Below are positions 18,081 to 26,207 of a stretch of 56,485 bases of DNA, in pieces. This stretch comes from Achromobacter sp. UMC71 (GTDB lineage: Bacteria; Pseudomonadota; Gammaproteobacteria; Burkholderiales; Burkholderiaceae_B). Made by a program: the position numbers and the translations under genes. Every line of letters begins with the position of its first letter. Position 1 is the stretch's first letter. The notes beneath the pieces are model-generated. The model searched no databases and was not told where the DNA came from. It saw nothing but the letters and a program-made list of their open reading frames with translations. The DNA is taken from contig NZ_LZZT01000009.1 in the NCBI RefSeq assembly GCF_014170305.1, positions 1 through 56,485 of the forward strand, written 5' to 3'.

Positions 18081-18856
18081 CGCTTCTCTCCATGACGCAG
18101 CACCACCCGGGTCGCCTCGCGCCAGAATCCGCCATATACCACCCGCTCGGAATCGCGCCCGTACAGATGGTGCAGCATGGCGTCCGGCAGCGGAAACAAA
18201 CCTGGCGCCTCGCTCAACGGTTCGGCACCGATGAAAACACCCGCATGATTGGCCCGGTCGGACCGCACCTGCATGATCACCACATCGCCCGGCGCCATGG
18301 CCTCGTGGGCAGCCAATGGCCGAAACCCGGCTTCGGCGTAATGGTCCATGTACAGGTCACCGGCGCGGCCCGCTTCCCACCAGCCGTCTTCGCGGGCGAA
18401 GTCGGGCAGGCGGATGCCGCGTTCCCGCGCATACCAGTCGCGCACCAGCGAATAGCAGTCCAGCACGCCATGGGCGAACTGGCGGCCCAGCAGCGGCGCC
18501 TGGAAGCCTTCGGGCGTAAAGCCGCGGATCTCGCCGGCCTTGACCTGGCCGTCCAGGTGCTTTTCGACGGCAACGATGTACCAGGGCAGGCCCGACGCCT
18601 CGCAGGCCACCCGGTCGGCTTCGCTGGGAATCGCCGGCGCATCCGGATGCGAATGCACCACGGCCGCGATCTTGCCGCTTTCCTCGGCCGCCGCGTAGTC
18701 TTCGGCCGCCATCACGAAATGTTCTTCGCTGGCGGCCGTATTGCGGCACGGCACATACCATTCGCGGCGGCCGGCCTTGACCACCAGCCCGCAGCATTCC
18801 TGCGGATACGTCGCCACGCCATGGTCGCGGATGGCCTGCATCGTGCTCTTGCGCAT
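18077..18856 (-). CDS. Tail tip protein K with JAB metallopeptidase and NlpC/P60 domains
   Basis: The 259-residue protein has two enzymatic domains as in lambda K. The N-terminal JAB/MPN domain (about 1-110) carries the metal-binding motif HSHPDAPAIPSEAD with Glu in YPQECCG upstream. The C-terminal NlpC/P60 domain (about 120-250) carries the catalytic Cys in DCYSLVRDWY and His in NHAGVFIG. Such proteins process tail components or peptidoglycan at the tail tip. The start at 18856 follows the L stop by two bases with AGGGG in the end of L. The longer frame to 19063 is only a shadow of L. Confidence 0.9.
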   Translation of the reverse strand: MRKSTMQAIRDHGVATYPQECCGLVVKAGRREWYVPCRNTAASEEHFVMAAEDYAAAEESGKIAAVVHSHPDAPAIPSEADRVACEASGLPWYIVAVEKHLDGQVKAGEIRGFTPEGFQAPLLGRQFAHGVLDCYSLVRDWYARERGIRLPDFAREDGWWEAGRAGDLYMDHYAEAGFRPLAAHEAMAPGDVVIMQVRSDRANHAGVFIGAEPLSEAPGLFPLPDAMLHHLYGRDSERVVYGGFWREATRVVLRHGEKR

Positions 18857-18858
18857 GC

Positions 18859-19587
18859 TTATCCCCTGACCAGATCGGCGGACGGAAAGCCGCCGAAGTT
18901 GATGATTTCGTATTCGCCGAAGCGCTTCTTGCAATCCGACATCAGGCCGGAACACCGGTCCTGCGTCGGGTCGTTGACGGACTTGCCGTCCAGATCGAAC
19001 ATGCGGTTGCCGGTGTAGCCGCAATACGGGCCGCGATAACCGCCCTTGCGCAGCCACGAGCACACGCCCGCGATGATCGGACGGTCCGGCAGCTTCTGGC
19101 CGTTGAAATCCAGCGCGCTGGACAGCGAGAACTCGACCACCTGGGCGGTTTCCGCGGTCTTTTGCTGCACGATCCAGACTTCGGGCGGCAGCTCTTCCTG
19201 CGGGTCCGCCGTGGGATTGCCCTGCGGGAAGTTGGCCGCGTCCAGGTACTTGCCCAGCGTGCGGCGCACGACCACCCGCGCGCCCACCAGGTCATCCAGG
19301 TGGATACACAGGGACGAGATCACGCCCACGACGGCGTTGCCCTTCTCATCCTGGCCGATATTGCCAACGCGCAGCGTGGGCGATGGCTGTTGGCCTTCAC
19401 CGACCTGCTCGAAGCCTTCGGCCTGGATCGCCCAGGGGTCGTACTGCTTGCCTTGCCAATAGATCGGCCCCACCTGCATGTAGCCATGAAAGCGCTGCAC
19501 GGCGCCGCCGATCTCGCTGGCGTCCAGTTCGAACAATTCGACCAGGGCGCCCGGCTCCAGTTTTTGTATGTCTGCGTTGATACCCAT
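18859..19587 (-). CDS. Minor tail protein L (tail tip, Fe-S type)
   Basis: The 242-residue protein matches lambda L-type minor tail proteins. Four cysteines in the C-terminal third (CSWLRKGGYRGPYCGYTG and CSGLMSDCKKRFG) correspond to the iron-sulfur cluster ligands known for lambda L. The N-terminal part begins MGINADIQKLEPGALVELFE, typical of the family. It forms part of the tail tip with K, I and J. The start follows directly on the fibre gene's stop codon. Confidence 0.92.
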   Translation of the reverse strand: MGINADIQKLEPGALVELFELDASEIGGAVQRFHGYMQVGPIYWQGKQYDPWAIQAEGFEQVGEGQQPSPTLRVGNIGQDEKGNAVVGVISSLCIHLDDLVGARVVVRRTLGKYLDAANFPQGNPTADPQEELPPEVWIVQQKTAETAQVVEFSLSSALDFNGQKLPDRPIIAGVCSWLRKGGYRGPYCGYTGNRMFDLDGKSVNDPTQDRCSGLMSDCKKRFGEYEIINFGGFPSADLVRG

Positions 19588-22230
19588 TCATTTATTCTCC
19601 AGAGACGGCGCGGCGGACGTGGATGCAGCAGCGCCGCTGCTCAATTGCTCAAGCTGGCGATTCAGGCTTTCAATCTTGCTGTTCATTTCCTGCATCGCGC
19701 AGACCATCCGGGCGACCAGTTTCGAGCTGTCGACGCCTTGCAACTTCATGCGCGGACCCGAACCATGACCGTCAGGCATCACAGCATCCTTTTCTCCGGA
19801 CACGGCTAAGGGCGCCACCTCCTGCAATTCGTGCGCAATGAAGCCGTCCTGCGAGCTGTCATCCATCACCATCTTGAAAGTGCGCGGACGCATTTTCAGA
19901 ATCGAGGCCAGCGCCCAAGCCCCGTCCATGTCTCGAACGTCGTACTTAACCCGGTAGTCCGAAGTCGTGTAATAGGACGTGGCAGACGGCGAAGTCTGGA
20001 TGGAGCCGACGAGGCCACCGGCCGCATTTGAGAAACCGATGGCCACGGTATCGTCCGCTCGCGGGCTATACAGCGTGCCGAATCGGGTTCCGCCTCCGTC
20101 GAAGTTGATCGCCTGACGCACCAGATAGTTGCGGCTGTATTCAGGGCCGAGCACCCACGTGGCAGCGGTACTGATCCGGCCGCACTCCTGACCGACGGCC
20201 TCGAAGATCAGCGGTTGAAACGCGCCGCTTCCCGTTCGGCCACTGGTGATATAGGCACCCGTAGGAAAACATTGAAGGGAGAGCATGCTCGCATTGGCGC
20301 TGCTGTCCTGCCATACGTTCACGCGGCTGCCGCCCGCCGCGGTACCCGGCACCACGTTGAGGTTCGCCGAACCGGAGGTGCTCTGGAAGACACCGCCCGC
20401 GTTCGGGCCGAAGCCCATCGCTCCCCGTACTTTCCAGGTCGCCGAATCGAAGGCGAGGTCCTGGGAAATACTGGGGTCGTACTTCGCATAGGCGGTTCCA
20501 TTCCACCTGTACCACCCCGCACCGTCCACATGGATGTCGCCGCAATCGGCTGTAGGCATCTGTACTGCGCTACTCCAGGTCCCGACGACTCGCCAGGGCT
20601 GCCAGGTTCCATTGGCAGGATTGCCATAGCGTGAGTATCTGCGGGGCTTCTGGTTTGAGAAAAGCACCGACATTTCCTGGCACACGATCCCCGCCGTGAG
20701 CCAATACACGTTCATGTATCCGGCGTTCACTGCCACACCAGCAGGCCAGTTCGACCCACCCGATAGCGGCACAGCCGCCGCCCAGGTGTAAAACGTGTTG
20801 TCCGCCACCAGCGTGTTGGCGTCGGTTGCCGTGGCCAGGTACACGTGCGTGACCGCCTGATCGCTGCGAGCCAGCTCGAACCACGGCCCCCAGGCCGCCG
20901 TGCCTGCACTCAGAAAGCGATTGCGAATGAACTTGCGCGGGTTGGTCAACGTATAGGTCGTGTATTCCTGATACACCGCGCTATTGCCGCCCGGGCCAAA
21001 TTTCACCGACAACATGCCCGCCAGCGGCACGGGATAGTTTGCTCCGGCCGTCGCAGCGGCATTCGTGTTCTGGCTGTAGTCGCCCGGGGTCGCATAAGTA
21101 TTCAGGTCTTCCGCGGCGCCCAAGGGCGTCGCATTTACGCCGGGGATCTGCGCAACGGACACTTTGCCGTTGCTGTCCAGGGTGGCCACGCCGCCCGGCG
21201 CGGCAAGCTGACTCGAGTCCACACTCGCCACCCAAGGCGACCAATTGCCGTTGACCAGCGAGCGGTTGTAGACCTTGTTGCCATTGGCGGCGTAGTAAAC
21301 CTGGCATACACCGGAAGTCACCGAGACGCCCCCCAGCGGCGCAGCAGACATGACCAGCAGATAGCCCGACTGCCCCACGGGAAAGTTCGACCCACCGGCG
21401 GCGATGGCCGAGGAGCCGACGGCCCACAAGCCCCGTTGGGTGTAGCTGTTCAGGTCCTGCGCGGTGGCCATGCCCCCCGCATACGAGACCACGGTCGTGA
21501 CATCCGCCAGCTCCTTCCAGGCCGACCAGACAGTGGCCGACATGCGTACACGCCAGAAGCGCTGCATGGCCGTCGTAACGTTGGTACGTGTGGTGTAGAC
21601 CTGGACCACCGGCGTGCCCGTGGCGGTGACCTCCAGGAACCCCACATTGGCTACCGGATAGTTGACGCCAGCCGTCGCGCCAGCGATGGTCGTCTGGTAG
21701 AACGACCCCGGCGTGATGTATTCATTCAGGTCGTGCGCCGCCGTCGGCAGCGCAGCCGAGTATGCGGCAGGAATCTGCGCCGTGGGTACTTTGCCGTTCG
21801 CATCCAGCGCGGCCAGACCGTTCGCAGCGCCCTTTTGCGACAGCGCGGGCAATTCCTGCCAGGCCGCCCAAGTGCCGCCGTAGAACGATCGCCAGAAGCG
21901 CCGCGAATACGCACCCGCGCGATACTGGGTGTACTCCTGGTAGACGAACGCACTGTCGGCGGACCCAGCCACCTCCAGAAGGCCCGCATTCGCGACCGGG
22001 TAATTGCTGCCCGTTTGCGCATTGGCGTTCGTATGCTGGTGATAGCGCCCGGGAGCCGTGATCGTGTTCAAGTCGACCGAGGCGCCTAGGGCTGCGGCAT
22101 TCCACACGCTGGCCAGATCTGCCTGCACCGCAGTGAAATTGGCGTTCACCTTCTGCATAGCAATGCGCAGCGGGTCGCCCGTTTTGTCGTTGTCGGTTTT
22201 TCCGACATTGATGGGTTGCGTATTCGCCAT
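19588..22230 (-). CDS. Large tail fibre with pyocin-knob-like repeats and C-terminal S74 chaperone
   Basis: The 880-residue protein begins with a short conserved anchor (TQPINVGKTDNDKTGDPLR). About five repeats of 75-85 residues follow (near 50-127, 165-242, 257-335, 373-455 and 470-550). Each has the pattern DLN-x-Y/I-TPG-x-Y and NYPV-x-x-xG-x-LxV and closes with an aromatic run such as W-x-AWxEL, as in pyocin-knob domains. Collagen-free linkers LDANGKVPTAQIP and LDSNGKVSVAQIP separate some repeats. The C-terminus (about 765-870) is a Peptidase_S74 self-cleaving chaperone (TSDYRVKYDV, then GFIAHELQEVAP) ending in a coiled coil. It should trimerise and bind a surface glycan. It sits between M and L, an unusual place for a fibre gene. 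Start 22230 was chosen by homology. Confidence 0.88.
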   Translation of the reverse strand: MANTQPINVGKTDNDKTGDPLRIAMQKVNANFTAVQADLASVWNAAALGASVDLNTITAPGRYHQHTNANAQTGSNYPVANAGLLEVAGSADSAFVYQEYTQYRAGAYSRRFWRSFYGGTWAAWQELPALSQKGAANGLAALDANGKVPTAQIPAAYSAALPTAAHDLNEYITPGSFYQTTIAGATAGVNYPVANVGFLEVTATGTPVVQVYTTRTNVTTAMQRFWRVRMSATVWSAWKELADVTTVVSYAGGMATAQDLNSYTQRGLWAVGSSAIAAGGSNFPVGQSGYLLVMSAAPLGGVSVTSGVCQVYYAANGNKVYNRSLVNGNWSPWVASVDSSQLAAPGGVATLDSNGKVSVAQIPGVNATPLGAAEDLNTYATPGDYSQNTNAAATAGANYPVPLAGMLSVKFGPGGNSAVYQEYTTYTLTNPRKFIRNRFLSAGTAAWGPWFELARSDQAVTHVYLATATDANTLVADNTFYTWAAAVPLSGGSNWPAGVAVNAGYMNVYWLTAGIVCQEMSVLFSNQKPRRYSRYGNPANGTWQPWRVVGTWSSAVQMPTADCGDIHVDGAGWYRWNGTAYAKYDPSISQDLAFDSATWKVRGAMGFGPNAGGVFQSTSGSANLNVVPGTAAGGSRVNVWQDSSANASMLSLQCFPTGAYITSGRTGSGAFQPLIFEAVGQECGRISTAATWVLGPEYSRNYLVRQAINFDGGGTRFGTLYSPRADDTVAIGFSNAAGGLVGSIQTSPSATSYYTTSDYRVKYDVRDMDGAWALASILKMRPRTFKMVMDDSSQDGFIAHELQEVAPLAVSGEKDAVMPDGHGSGPRMKLQGVDSSKLVARMVCAMQEMNSKIESLNRQLEQLSSGAAASTSAAPSLENK

Positions 22231-22235
22231 GGTTT

Positions 22236-22580
22236 TCAAGGCCTGAAGACTTGTTGGAAGGTGACGGCCAGCGAGTACATCTCGCCGCCCATCGCAGTAA
22301 GGTCGTAGTCCGCCGCCGTGTAGTACCCCATCTCGCCCAGCGGCGGCTGCCACTGGAAGGCCCGAACCGCCTGATGGCGGTCCAGGAAGGCCACGATCGG
22401 GCTGATCTGCGCCGCCGATCCCGCGAATTGCAGCGGCCAGGAGGCCACCTTGTTGTTGATGCCGTCGGCGGCGGTCTGGCTGTAGCCGTCGCCGAACTGC
22501 GCGGTCAGCACGCGAAACTTGGTCCTGCCTTGCGGATTGATGCGCGGGGACCAGTTGAAGGTTTCGATTGCCATGCTCAT
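22236..22580 (-). CDS. Minor tail protein M
   Basis: The 114-residue protein has the lambda M pattern: IETFNWSPRINPQG at the start, FGDGYSQTAADGINNK, and a C-terminal FQWQPPLGEMGYYTAADYDL. It is a small tail-tip protein that interacts with the end of the tape measure. The start ATG overlaps the tape-measure stop (ATGA); an ATG two codons later is possible. The following fibre gene begins five bases after its stop. Confidence 0.88.
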   Translation of the reverse strand: MSMAIETFNWSPRINPQGRTKFRVLTAQFGDGYSQTAADGINNKVASWPLQFAGSAAQISPIVAFLDRHQAVRAFQWQPPLGEMGYYTAADYDLTAMGGEMYSLAVTFQQVFRP

Positions 22581-23884
22581 GCCCCTGCTAAACGGTTGTT
22601 GCTGGCCTGCCAGGCCAAACCGCCCTGGCGGTACGACTGCGTCATACGACGGTCGACCAACTGGTTGACGTATTCGCCGATCTGCTGGCCGAACTGCTTC
22701 CAGCCCCCCTCGCCCGATTCGGTTTCGGTATTGACGTTGCCGTCCTGTACGTAGACGTTGACGGACACGCCGCCGCCCACCTGGCCGGTGTCACCCGCCA
22801 CGTTGGGGAAGGCCGCGCGGATGCCCAGCGAACCATCCGAACCGCGATGCAGCGGCATGATGGCTTCGGGGCCGGCTTCACCCATGACGCCCATCGGGAA
22901 GGCGACCGGGCTGCTGACCATGCCATTGGTGAAGGCGTTGCCTTTGGCGTTCATGGAGATAGGAAACGCCTGCGCCACTCCCGAGGCGGCGGCCGCGCCG
23001 GCGCTGGCGCCGCCACCAAACAAGCCGGATATCCACGACCCTGCCGCACCAATCCAACCGCCCAATCCGCCCCCGTTCTTGCCAGACATGAAGTCGCCGC
23101 CCAGCAGTGTTTCCATCAGTTTGGCCGAAGCCGCAGACGTCGCCATCTTGGCCACATTGTTCAGGAATGAGAGTCCCATCTTGTCGAACTTGTCGGCCAC
23201 AAAGTCGTACATCTTTGTGCCCAGGACGTCCTGAATTTTTCCTGCTCCGTCACGCGCAGATTCAACGAGCTTTCCGTTCAGCTTGGACATGAAGTCTTCG
23301 TCGGGCTTTTTCTCCTCCAGCCCCTTCATCGACTGTGCGTATTGACCTTCCGTGATCTCGCCGGTATTGCGCGCCTCTTCCAGCCAGTCACGCTTTCGCA
23401 TGATCTGCGCATCTTTCTCCGGATCCTTTCCGGTAATCCCGTTGATGTAGGCCTGTCGATCCTTGCCTTGCTGCTGCTGATCCAGTTCCCTGGCACGCCA
23501 GAGCAGCTCTTCCCGGGTCTTGTCGTCCTCCCCCGCGAACTTGCCGAAGCGAGTTTCATACCGCATCTTTCCTTCTTCGGTCTTTATGCCGAACAACTGC
23601 CAGGTCCGATCAAGATCTGCCAGGGTCTGCTCAACTGCAGCGGATCGACGCGTTTGCGCCCTTGCTTCTTCGTTTAATCCTTTCGATACCTTGTCTCGCT
23701 CGGCGAGGGACCTCTGCTGCACCGAAGTGTCGGCTTTCGCCGTCGAGGTCGACTGCGCCACACTCTTGGAGTAGGCGTTGCAAGCCGCCGTCATGTTCTT
23801 GTAGGCGGTCGTCTGCTGATTGGTCGCGTTGACCAGCCGTGCCAGGTCGCTGGCGGAGAGCCCGCCTGAATTACTTGTTGCCAT
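22577..23884 (-). CDS. Tail tape measure protein H (short form)
   Basis: The 435-residue protein has a helical, Gln/Lys/Glu-rich N-terminal two thirds, then Gly/Ala-rich hydrophobic segments near 265-310. Its lambda-type C-terminal domain has KGNAFTNGMVSSPVAFPMG and MGEAGPEAIMPLHRG near 315-355. It sets tail length and forms the central rod. It is about half the length of lambda H. The known proportionality of roughly 1.5 Å per residue implies a tail of about 65 nm. GC content in the first half is lower than in the neighbouring genes. It overlaps M by ATGA. Confidence 0.9.
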   Translation of the reverse strand: MATSNSGGLSASDLARLVNATNQQTTAYKNMTAACNAYSKSVAQSTSTAKADTSVQQRSLAERDKVSKGLNEEARAQTRRSAAVEQTLADLDRTWQLFGIKTEEGKMRYETRFGKFAGEDDKTREELLWRARELDQQQQGKDRQAYINGITGKDPEKDAQIMRKRDWLEEARNTGEITEGQYAQSMKGLEEKKPDEDFMSKLNGKLVESARDGAGKIQDVLGTKMYDFVADKFDKMGLSFLNNVAKMATSAASAKLMETLLGGDFMSGKNGGGLGGWIGAAGSWISGLFGGGASAGAAAASGVAQAFPISMNAKGNAFTNGMVSSPVAFPMGVMGEAGPEAIMPLHRGSDGSLGIRAAFPNVAGDTGQVGGGVSVNVYVQDGNVNTETESGEGGWKQFGQQIGEYVNQLVDRRMTQSYRQGGLAWQASNNRLAGA

Positions 23885-23940
23885 GGTTTGCCTCTTTCAT
23901 TGCGTCGCTACCGGCCCGCTCACGCGGGCCGGACACGTCG

Positions 23941-24704
23941 TCAAGACCCCTTCTTGACCTTCGACAGCAGGAACGCCTTCAACGCGTCCGCGCCGGCCTC
24001 GGCCGGTGTTTCCGCGTCTTGCTCGCCCCAGCGCACCAGCATGTCGGTGGCGCGCACCTTGGCGCCGGCAGCCTGGGCCACCGTGGCGGCCAGGCTGGCC
24101 GCGAGCAGGTCGGCCCGTTCGTCGCCCAAGGGAGACGTGCGGTCCAGCTCGCGCCACAACGACAGTTCATGGGTGTCGATGGCCAGCATCAACTCGCCCA
24201 GCGTGCGCCCCAGCCGAAGCGCCAAAACCATCAGGAAACGGAGGTCTGGCGTTTCCTGGAGGGCTTTTTTGCGCGCGCCTGCGCTCCCTCCCCGAGATTG
24301 CCCAGTTCGATCGCCTTGGCCACCAGCGTGGCATGCGCCAGCCCATAGGCCGCCGCGACAATGTCCACGTCTTCGTCGCTGAAGACGCGTTGCGGGCCCG
24401 TGGCGGTCTGCTCGAACAGGGTGCGCACCAGCAGGCTGGCCGAGGCGCGGGTGTAATCCACGCCCGGCGCGTCCAGCTTGGCGCGCACGATGTCGTTGTC
24501 TTCGCCCGGCTCCACGCCCGCGGCCGCCCAGATGGCGCGGATGTGGAACAGGTGGTCGCCGGCGCTGGGCGCGCGCACGATGACCCGCGCGTCCTGCCAT
24601 TGCGGCACGGTGACGGTTTCATGGTGAAAGCCGGCCAGCGGATCGGCAGCCAGGCCGCGCAGGCCCAGGTTGCGGGCAGTGGGGTTGATCGACGTGTCCG
24701 TCAT
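23941..24704 (-). CDS. Tail assembly chaperone GT (programmed -1 frameshift product)
   Basis: This entry is the fusion made when ribosomes slip back one base at A-AAA-AAG (24270-24264) near the end of G. The first 147 residues are those of G. After the slip the frame continues with ALQETPDLRFLMVLALRLGR and ends at 23941, giving 254 residues. The T part has the usual pattern for this family (RTLGELMLAIDTHELSLWREL, then GDERADLLAASLAATVAQ). In lambda, G and GT together chaperone tail tube assembly around the tape measure at a fixed ratio. The T frame has no start codon of its own near the junction, which supports frameshifting. Confidence 0.88.
24231..24704 (-). CDS. Tail assembly chaperone G
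   Basis: The 157-residue protein starts at an ATG five bases after the tail tube stop codon. It begins MTDTSINPTARNLGLRGLAA, has a central domain with VTVPQWQDARVIVRAPSAGD, and ends with a basic tail (KKPSRKRQTSVS) typical of the unshifted G product. It is the more abundant of the two chaperones. The slippery site lies 11 codons before its stop codon. It would bind tape measure and tail tube subunits during assembly and is not expected in the finished tail. Confidence 0.88.
   Translation of the reverse strand: MTDTSINPTARNLGLRGLAADPLAGFHHETVTVPQWQDARVIVRAPSAGDHLFHIRAIWAAAGVEPGEDNDIVRAKLDAPGVDYTRASASLLVRTLFEQTATGPQRVFSDEDVDIVAAAYGLAHATLVAKAIELGNLGEGAQARAKKPSRKRQTSVS
24264..24270 (-). promoter_or_regulatory. 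-1 frameshift slippery heptamer A-AAA-AAG
   Basis: On the minus strand the codons GCA AAA AAG fall in the G frame, exactly matching the X-XXY-YYZ pattern. A shift of one base back joins the G frame to the open T frame, which ends at 23941. The codon phase was checked against both stop positions. Confidence 0.9.
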
Positions 24705-24709
24705 GGCGC

Positions 24710-25177
24710 TCAGCCCCCGTTGGCGGGTGCGTCGGTCAGCTTGACGGCGCCGGTGACGCGCACGTTGAACGTGGCGGACACGACGTTGTCCAGCTGGCCT
24801 TGCCACTGGTATTGGGTGACCAGACCCAGGAACTCGAACTTGGCGCCGTCGGCGAAGGTCACGCGGAACGCGCGGGTCTTCTTGTCGCTGCGTGCGGCCA
24901 CCAGCGCTTTCTGGGCCGGGTCGCCCGCTTTCCAGTTGCCGGCCATGCTGAAGGTACCGCTGTCGTCCAGGCCCAGGGCGTATTCCTTGGCGGTGGACTT
25001 CAGGACGGTGACGTCGATCTCGGTGGTCTGGCCGCCCTGGAAGTTCGGGTCCTTGATGGTGATGGCCAGATCGGCGTAGGTCAGGCCGGCGGCGCCCAGA
25101 TCTTCGGTAGCCGTGGTGGACACTTCCAGCTGCGTGCCCTGGGTTTGAACGAATTGCGAAACGGTAGTACCTGCCAT
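24710..25177 (-). CDS. Major tail tube protein V
   Basis: The 155-residue protein begins MAGTTVSQFVQTQGTQLEVS and has the beta-rich pattern of siphovirus tail tube proteins (LTYADLAITIKDPNFQGGQT, then EYALGLDDSGTFSMAG, then FRVTFADGAKFEFLGLV). It polymerises into the hollow tail tube. The start at 25177 follows TGGAG and lies only 13 bases after an intrinsic terminator, so its leader is tightly structured. It is the first gene of the tail operon; the Z and U genes that precede V in lambda are missing. Confidence 0.88.
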   Translation of the reverse strand: MAGTTVSQFVQTQGTQLEVSTTATEDLGAAGLTYADLAITIKDPNFQGGQTTEIDVTVLKSTAKEYALGLDDSGTFSMAGNWKAGDPAQKALVAARSDKKTRAFRVTFADGAKFEFLGLVTQYQWQGQLDNVVSATFNVRVTGAVKLTDAPANGG

Positions 25178-25189
25178 TGCAGACTCCAG

Positions 25190-25212
25190 AAAAAAGCCCG
25201 CCAGCGGCGGGC
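25190..25212 (-). terminator. Third tandem terminator, immediately before V
   Basis: On the minus strand GCCCGCC and GGCGGGC form a perfect 7-bp stem with a three-base loop, followed by six T residues. The T-run ends 13 bases before the V start codon. Confidence 0.9.
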
Positions 25213-25246
25213 AACTGCGGCCGTCCGGGAATCCGGAGCGACCATG

Positions 25247-25277
25247 AAAAAGGCCCCGCGGCAATTGCCGGGGGGCC
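25247..25277 (-). terminator. Second tandem terminator before V
   Basis: On the minus strand a 12-bp stem (arms GGCCCCCCGGCA and TGCCGCGGGGCC, one mismatch, two-base loop) is followed by five T residues. Confidence 0.88.
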
Positions 25278-25351
25278 TGATCAGTGTTGAAGAGGAATGT
25301 CGGGGATAGGGACCGCAAGCCGGGCGGCGCCCCAAAGAAGTGTCGGACATG

Positions 25352-25397
25352 AAAAAACCCGCGGGCAGGCACGGGTTCTGTGCAGGCCAGCGGGTTT
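25352..25397 (-). terminator. First tandem terminator before V
   Basis: On the minus strand AAACCCGC and GCGGGTTT form an 8-bp outer stem enclosing a GCAC/GTGC inner stem, followed by a T-run. The T-rich other end (GGGTTTGTTTTG) could also stop plus-strand transcripts. Confidence 0.75.
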
Positions 25398-25431
25398 GTT
25401 TTGTTCGGGCGCAACTTGCCCCGACGACTGA

Positions 25432-25460
25432 ATTATGCGCGGGCCCTGTTGATGCCGCAA
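25432..25460 (-). promoter_or_regulatory. Putative late promoter at the 3' end of the Q-like gene
   Basis: On the minus strand TTGCGG (25460-25455) and CATAAT (25437-25432) are separated by exactly 17 bases. Transcription would begin near 25425 and run directly into the three terminators before V, the same plan as the lambda late promoter and its terminator. The -35 box is poor, which suits a promoter that works with an accessory factor. This is a prediction from spacing and context. Confidence 0.45.
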
Positions 25461-26020
25461 GCGTTTACGCGATCAGCGTGTCGCACTGGCGGCGCGGTCA
25501 CCAGCGAACGGCGACGCAGCGCGGGCAACAGCGCGGCCTTGGCTTGCTGGTAGGCCGCGTGCTGCTGTTCGGGCGTCAGGCGCGGGTTGCTGAAGACGCG
25601 CGCGCCGGCCGCCTTGTTGCCGGCATGAACGCCGATGGCCGAGCGCTGCTGCCACGGCAGTTCGTCGATGCACAGTTCGGTCTGCTCGCCGCGCGCCGCG
25701 GTCAGGCGCGCGTCGATGTCTTCGTCGTCCACGTAGGCATCGTCCGGCACCATGCCGCGCGCAAATGCCGACACGCGCCCCACGCCCAGCTTGGGCCGAT
25801 AGCCACGGCTCCAGTGATACCACTCCATGATCAATGCTTCGACCTGGTCCGATTCTTCTCGCGTCATGCCCTGCCCCTTCTGAATGCTTGCGCGGGCCGC
25901 CCGGTCCGCGTCGACCGCCGGCCGCGCGGCGAACGAGCGCGCGATCGCGGCCCCCGCCTGCGATGCCGCCACTGCCCAGCCTTGCGGTGCCCGCAACGCC
26001 ATGTTTCCTGCCTGATCCAT
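25433..26020 (-). CDS. Phage regulator, probable Q-type antiterminator
   Basis: The 195-residue protein starts at an ATG preceded by AAGGAG with six-base spacing; longer frames to 26212 are not supported. A low-complexity Ala-rich start (1-45) is followed by a helical domain with EALIMEWYHWSRGYRPKLG near 60-80, LCIDELPWQQRSAIGVHAGN near 116-135 and AAYQQAKAALLPALRRRS near 155-172. The WSR-YRPKLG and late basic segment resemble small phage Q/DUF1133-type antitermination proteins; the match is tentative. Location strengthens it: divergent from the repressor, and directly before a promoter and three terminators that guard the tail genes. Confidence 0.5.
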   Translation of the reverse strand: MDQAGNMALRAPQGWAVAASQAGAAIARSFAARPAVDADRAARASIQKGQGMTREESDQVEALIMEWYHWSRGYRPKLGVGRVSAFARGMVPDDAYVDDEDIDARLTAARGEQTELCIDELPWQQRSAIGVHAGNKAAGARVFSNPRLTPEQQHAAYQQAKAALLPALRRRSLVTAPPVRHADRVNACGINRARA

Positions 26021-26143
26021 ATGCCGCTCCTTGCCGTTGAGTTCGATGCCGGGGGGGACCGCCCGAGGGCTGTCCCGGGAGTGCGCCGGCGGGGTGCCTG
26101 CTGCGCGGACCGGCGACGAGGCCGGTCGGAAAGGTTGCCGGGA

Positions 26144-26178
26144 GAAGCATTCTGGTAGCGAAACGCTACCGACGCTTC
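26144..26178. promoter_or_regulatory. Strong hairpin in the leader of the Q-like gene
   Basis: GGTAGCG and CGCTACC form a perfect 7-bp stem with an AAA loop, extended by outer arms GAAGC and GCTTC. It lies in the roughly 190-base leader between the leftward promoter and the ATG at 26020. There is no T-run, so it is not an intrinsic terminator. An RNA element or protein site is possible. Confidence 0.5.
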
Positions 26179-26207
26179 CGTCTGATAACAACACGCGTGT
26201 GGGGTGA

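Noticed and set aside
19588..22230. CRISPR-like or simple DNA repeats in the fibre gene
   Set aside because: The repeats are at protein level (knob-like modules) and strongly diverged in DNA.
13500..22300. Diversity-generating retroelement, suspected because of Bordetella-type phage tails
   Set aside because: No reverse transcriptase gene or template/variable repeat pair is visible.
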